The notes beneath the pieces are model-generated. The model saw only the letters and a program-made list of their open reading frames with translations, did no database searches and was not told the DNA's origin. DNA of 64,000 bases, taken from positions 3,348,001-3,412,000 of the forward strand of contig NC_065877.1 in assembly GCF_933775445.1 (NCBI RefSeq), read 5' to 3'. The translations under genes and the position numbers were made by a program. Below, piece by piece: positions 59,236 to 64,000 of the stretch. Source of the stretch: Argentina anserina (Eukaryota > Streptophyta > Magnoliopsida > Rosales > Rosaceae). Each line of letters begins with the position of its first letter. Within the stretch, counting starts at the first letter, position 1.

Positions 59236-60157
59236 CATTTGAACGAGAAAATGAATAGGTTTCATTCTCACTGTTGTACAGTATAGACTTCATTTCTAAA
59301 GTAGCATATCAGGTTTTCTTATACATCCATAGGTGCTCATCAATATGTTAAAATTAATAGCAGGAGGAGAAGCATTGTGCACATATCGGTAGTCATATCA
59401 TGGCTTTAAAATTTCTCCAGCTCTGGGAAATCTAGTGGAGAAAGGAAAACTGGGGCCTTGTTTATTCCTACAGCCATTCTTTAAATTTAAATCAATGGAG
59501 GCAAATTTTGATTCAGTTGATATATAATTGTTGCTTGACTCGTAGCGTTGTGGCGAGTGTGGTAACATAAAAAGCCAGATATAACTTGAAGTTTGAGCAT
59601 CAAAATCTTGGCTGCAGACCATGGTTATCAGAATATCTGTAAATACAATTTACTGTTTCTCCAATTGCAAATCTTTGTAACTTTATTACCAGCTGTGTGC
59701 CTTTTATCAAACATAATGTAATAGTGTATGTCCAACTCAGGAGTACTTATCTATAGTTTTCAATGTCACTAAGGTAAATCCTAAATGATCATAAGTGATC
59801 TTTTGATACTTTTTTATGAGATAGAACAGGGTTTTGAAGTATTTAATTTGTAAAATTCACGATCAATTAGATTAGCTCATTGTGTGGTCGTTGTAAAACT
59901 CAAAGTTAGAAAACACACCAATAAATAAGAGGCAAGTGCTCAACTAGAGTACTAGACGATACGGTGCGTTTCATTTATAAGTGAATCAAACACGGCTGTG
60001 ATTTAATTGGAACTCATAAATGTCAAGTCTTGACTTATAACCCGAACACGGCTTCGTAGATTCTTCCCCTGTTCTTCAAGCTTCCCCATATTCCAGTTCC
60101 AATACCCCAAGCTTTGATTTAGGATTTCCTTAACATTCCAAATTGGTCCCAACTCCC
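59236..60157. other. Intergenic sequence
   Basis: PPR 3' flank and upstream region of the next gene. No feature seen. Confidence 0.5.
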
Positions 60158-61931
60158 ATGGATTTCCAGATGAGTAGGATTCAAGTAGCGGCCTTCGTAG
60201 TTGGGATCATCGTCCTCAGTATCACAGGTGACCCTCACTTTGCTTTACTCCATTGGATTACTATCTGACAGTGCTCAACTAGAACTCAAATTTGGAACAT
60301 TTAGTTTCTGTTTATCTTATTTTAGAATTGGGAAGTTTAGTTGAATATGTAAAGATCTGTGCTTTTTGTTTCGTTGGGTCTTGAATCATATACATTCAGT
60401 GTTTAGTTGCTGAGAAACTTCAAGATTTTATTGAAAATTGAAGTTGATTAGTTATGTTCATTGTTGCTAAAACCCGGATCACACATTAGTACATGTTGTT
60501 TAACCAAATCTCTCATTTGATCAGGTTGAGTTGATTGCAATGTGGTGATGATATGTTTATCTTTGTGGTTATGCTAATATGCTGTGTGTGGAAGTAATAA
60601 AATGTGGTTGCAGCACTTGAGAATCTATTTTGCTTTAGGAAAAAGAACAGAATTGGTCTTCAATATCAGGTTGATATGATTCTGCTGAAGGGTGTGGAGC
60701 GGTCGTTTGTATTAGACTGTTGTAACTAGGAAGGTGAATCACAACCAGATATTAGTGTTCAGTTATCGTTGTAATGTTACATGCATTCTTGTTAAAATGG
60801 AACGATGCATAACATTGTTTAAGCACCTCGTATCTGGGAAATGATCTTGTTCAGAGTAATGTAGTTAAAACACATTTGGAGTTTTTGAGGCACATCTAAA
60901 AGGAAAATTCTGATTTTACGCCTTTGAAGTCTTATGTTCTCATCGCCTGTTCATATGTCCATCAGTTATTCAGTCTTGTTGATGCATCGAATATATGTGT
61001 TATTTAGTAATATTCAAGTATACGCACTTTTCTTCTGTTATAGGCTAAGGCTTTTTTGTTTTCTGTTTATATAGCTGAAAAATGTCGGCAGCTGGTTGGG
61101 GAAGAGCATTCGTCTCAGAGTGGGAAGTTTACAATCATGAATTGTTTTGATATGAGTTCTGGAACACTAGCTTGTGGGGTGAAAGAGGGTGTGAAACTAT
61201 ATGCTAACAACCTCAGATCTGCTCATATCGAGGCAGCCAGGCAGAAAGCAATAGAAAGTGCTTTGGTTGATGCATTGTCACAGGGGATGGCATCTAATGA
61301 AGCGGCCAAGCTAGCGCAGAAAGCAGGAACAAAGGCAGCAAAATTAGAAAAACGGCAAGCCAAGCGAATAATAGGTCCTATAATCTCGTCTGGATGGGAC
61401 TTTTTTGAAGCTATATACTATGGTGGTGCGGTGACAGAAGGAATCGTCAGGGGCACTGGCACCTTGTTTGGCACCTATGCTGGAGGCTTTCTTGGAGACC
61501 AAAGGCTCGGGAGGGTTGGTTATCTTCTGGGAAGTCAATTGGGAAGTTGGGTAGGAGGTAGGATAGGATTGATGGTCTATGATGTGGTTAGTGGAGTAAA
61601 TTACATAATTACATTTGGTATACCTGAAAGTAGTGAAGTTGGTGAAGCTCCTCCTAATGAAAGTTCTGATGACTCTTACGTTAATGAAGCCCCCACAGAC
61701 ACGAGCTCTGAAGATTCTTACATCAGTCAATTGGGCAGCTGGGTAGGAGGTAGGATCAAATTGATGGTCTATGATGCTATTTTTGGTACAGCCGAAAGTA
61801 GTGAAGTTGGTGAAGCTCCTCCTTATGAAAGTTTGGATGACTCTTATGTTAGTGAAACCCCTGCATACACAAGCTCTGAAGATTCTAATGTATATGAGTC
61901 TTCATACGAATCTCCCAATGAAGAGCTGTAA
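60158..61931 (+). CDS. Uncharacterised plant protein with hydrophobic N-terminus and duplicated acidic tail
   Basis: Two exons, 60158-60227 and 61075-61931 (phase 1 junction ATCACAG|GT..TATATAG|CTGAAAAATG), giving 308 aa. Exon 1 encodes a hydrophobic segment (VAAFVVGIIVLSIT), a likely signal peptide or anchor. The middle has an Ala/Lys-rich helix (about 60-120) and Gly-rich hydrophobic stretches (GTLFGTYAGGFLGDQRLG, SWVGGRIGLMVYD) that could insert in a membrane. The tail repeats a unit of roughly 60 residues: SQLGSWVGGRI..MVYD..SSEVGEAPP..DDSYV..TSSEDS occurs twice, with a DNA period of about 192 bp starting at 61533 and 61725. I do not recognise the family, and no function is proposed. The intron is 847 bp. 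Confidence 0.75.
61533..61900 (+). repeat. Intragenic tandem duplication, about 192 bp
   Basis: AGTCAATTGGG starts both units (61533, 61725). The second lacks about 20 bp present in the first (the GVNYIITFG segment) but keeps the frame. Confidence 0.85.
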
Positions 61932-64000
61932 GACAAATGAGCTTTGTGAACTATAAAGTTTTTCATTACAATTCTTCTACTCACAGTTCTATTCTGTAGA
62001 TGCCATATAGGTATAGTTTCAGTACGTGACTCATTCATATTGGTGCATATTTCGTTACATGGTACTTCCATATAGATTAGTTACATTCTTGCACTGACCT
62101 TTTCTGTAAAATTCATATACAAGTGTGATTCGCTATGATTTTCTGCTGTTGTTATTGTAATCCAAAGCCAAGGCCATTGTCTGTAGGCTTCATCAGTTCA
62201 TATTTCTTAAAGACATGGTCAACTCTTTATAAACCAGAGATCATTGTTTTTTCTTCAATGAACCAAGTAAATGCACATTCATTTATTTCGTACCTTATAG
62301 ATAGTAGATGTTTTGGTTAACTGAGTTCGAGTGTAGTAGATATTCTTCATGTCCTTTTTGAAAAAGAATAGTGCACTTCTCGGTTCTCAGTTTATCACTG
62401 GTTATGGCCTTGCACCTCTGATCAACTACTCCCAGTTTCGCTGAGACTTTAGCAGAAGGTATTGGAAATGGAAATTTTGATCTACATCATACTTTCACTG
62501 TCATAAATTATTTCTAGATTAGCTACTATAACCAGTATGGCGTGTGGAGAACACATAACCTTGCAAAATTCTTCCATATCTTCTTACAAATGAAAGCAAC
62601 TGTTTGCACTTGCACTTTGATCTATACACAGCCTCTCCAGGCTAAGACTGACACTTTGATAAACCATTCCCAAACTCACTAGCTAGTGATAAAACTATGA
62701 CCAAGAGAACGTGTGGAGAACACAAAACTTGCAAAACTCTTCCATATCTTCACACATATGAAAGCACATCTGATCAACTGCTTCTGTTTTTCGCTAGCAA
62801 CACCATCGAAAGGTGACAGAAAATGGAAACTTATGCTCTGTACCATTCTTTCACCACCAAAAAGGCATAACCATATAGAAGAGCTTCCATCAGTGATACA
62901 ACTATGACCAAGAGGACGTGTGCAGAACACATAACTTGCAAAACTCTTCCACATCTTCTCCAAAACTGAAAGCAACTGCTTGCACTTCAATTCAAGGAAG
63001 CACTCTGGATATGGTCTGGTCCCTATTGCAATCTCTGAGCCAAAATCTATTAAGCTAAGTGAGTGGCCCAAGAACAGGGGGCTGCATGGTCAGCATGGAC
63101 TTGAGAACAGTGTGGGTCGAGATCTGAGAGGCCCATCACATTCAGGACCAGTGTGAGGCACATGGAGAAGTGTGGTTAGCGCACAGCCATAGCTTTTAGT
63201 GCGAGGGAGACACGCAGCGATTGCTTTAACGCCATTGTGAATTTGACTTGATTCTAGCCAGGCAATATGCTGCCCCTCCTTAGCTTTATTTTTGGATCCT
63301 TTTGTTTTTAATATTATGCATGCTTAGAGGCACTACCTTTCATTAGTGCCCGATGGCACACCCAGCATAACTTTGTCTTTAATTTTTGTTATACCGAAAT
63401 CAATCGATTCTATGAATGAGTTAAATCTTGGTTTATAATCTTTCTCTCGTTATTTTGGACGTGAATTTTTTTATACCGGTGCGTTAATTGACCGTATTAA
63501 TGAAAGAGTAATGTTACAGATCCCAAAAATATATACCAAATATGAATCCCAAGTAACGTGACACTCGCCACATAATCTTTGTTGACCTGATTATTTCTAA
63601 TGTGTAAATAAGAATTAATTTGTTTGTAGAAATCAAATCGTATTGAATATGAGCCAAATAGAGGAAGAAGATAGGAATTAACCTTAATCTCAGTACTAAT
63701 AATACGCACCAGACTAATGCAATCCCAAGCATGAGGGCGCAATTTTGATGCAACTTCTCATCTTCTTTCTTGTATTATGAAGTGTGCTTAGTTTTCTAGA
63801 TTTCATATGTTCACATGAATACTATTGTAAGCAAAGAAGGAAAGTGAGAAGAAGTTTTGTCCTATAGAGTTGCGGAGATCACAGGGTTGATGCCTAGTTG
63901 TGATCGACTGACTCTTATGTTTGTCTAATTCATCTTCTTCCAAGGTCAGATGACGGTGGCTTGGTGGAATACAATGGAGAAATTAAAAGTTTCAATTGCA
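61932..64000. other. Intergenic sequence with degenerate repeats
   Basis: 3' flank of the previous gene. At 62400-62960 a motif around GTGTGGAGAACACA..TTGCAAAACTCTTCCATATCTTC occurs three times (about 62541, 62711, 62919) along with paired 'TCTGATCAACT' blocks (62417, 62768), suggesting a decayed tandem repeat. Beyond 63130 I see no gene. Confidence 0.45.

Overview
The window is nuclear DNA from a flowering plant, almost certainly a eudicot. The protein-coding genes carry many GT-AG introns and encode plant proteins: a CKI1-type histidine kinase, a plant calreticulin, a vacuolar H+-pyrophosphatase and a plant mitochondrial Lon. The space between genes is filled with LTR retrotransposons and MITEs. 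I could not fix the genus; Rosaceae is only a guess. All exon structures were joined by eye from splice sites, reading phase and family resemblance.

Layout. 1-4100: 3' part of a Ty1/copia element with an unbroken gag-pol frame and its 3' LTR. 4771-7745: two tandem minus-strand cyclic phosphodiesterase genes with identical intron phases; the one at 4771-5657 has lost a catalytic-motif Ser/Thr. 8248-13051: two solo LTRs of one family, head to head, each with a perfect 5-bp target duplication, around a broken coding fragment. 13966-17706: CKI1-like hybrid histidine kinase (+). 18464-21515: calreticulin (-), ending in HDEL encoded by a 12-nt final exon. 22130-22307: small Mutator-type MITE. 23373-26838: type I vacuolar H+-pyrophosphatase (-). 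26998-34136: a transposon graveyard holding a dimeric TIR element, a hAT MITE family, one hAT element nested inside another, and a duplicated copy of the 3' end of the next gene.

34131-35414: RluA-type RNA pseudouridine synthase (-), sharing a 133-bp divergent promoter with an organellar class-I release factor of the RF2 type (+, 35548-38280). 39823-40700: SHG1/BOD1-like nuclear protein (+). 41310-43707: ASG1-like protein (-). 45554-48092: third solo LTR of the family. 50619-57230: 20-exon mitochondrial Lon protease (-), head to head with a frame-broken pentatricopeptide-repeat gene (57470-59235, +). 60158-61931: unrecognised two-exon gene with a hydrophobic N-terminus and a duplicated acidic tail (+).

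The genes do not form one pathway. A loose theme is organelle biology: two divergent gene pairs (pseudouridine synthase/RF2 and Lon/PPR) each join organelle-related genes across a short shared promoter. Calreticulin (ER) and the H+-pyrophosphatase (vacuole) are housekeeping endomembrane genes. I found no convincing new multi-gene system. The points most worth checking are the catalytic loss in one phosphodiesterase paralogue, the doubtful 65-nt intron in the CKI1-like gene, the solo-LTR and hAT MITE families with clean target duplications, the nested hAT insertion, and the recent tail duplication in the unknown gene at 60158.
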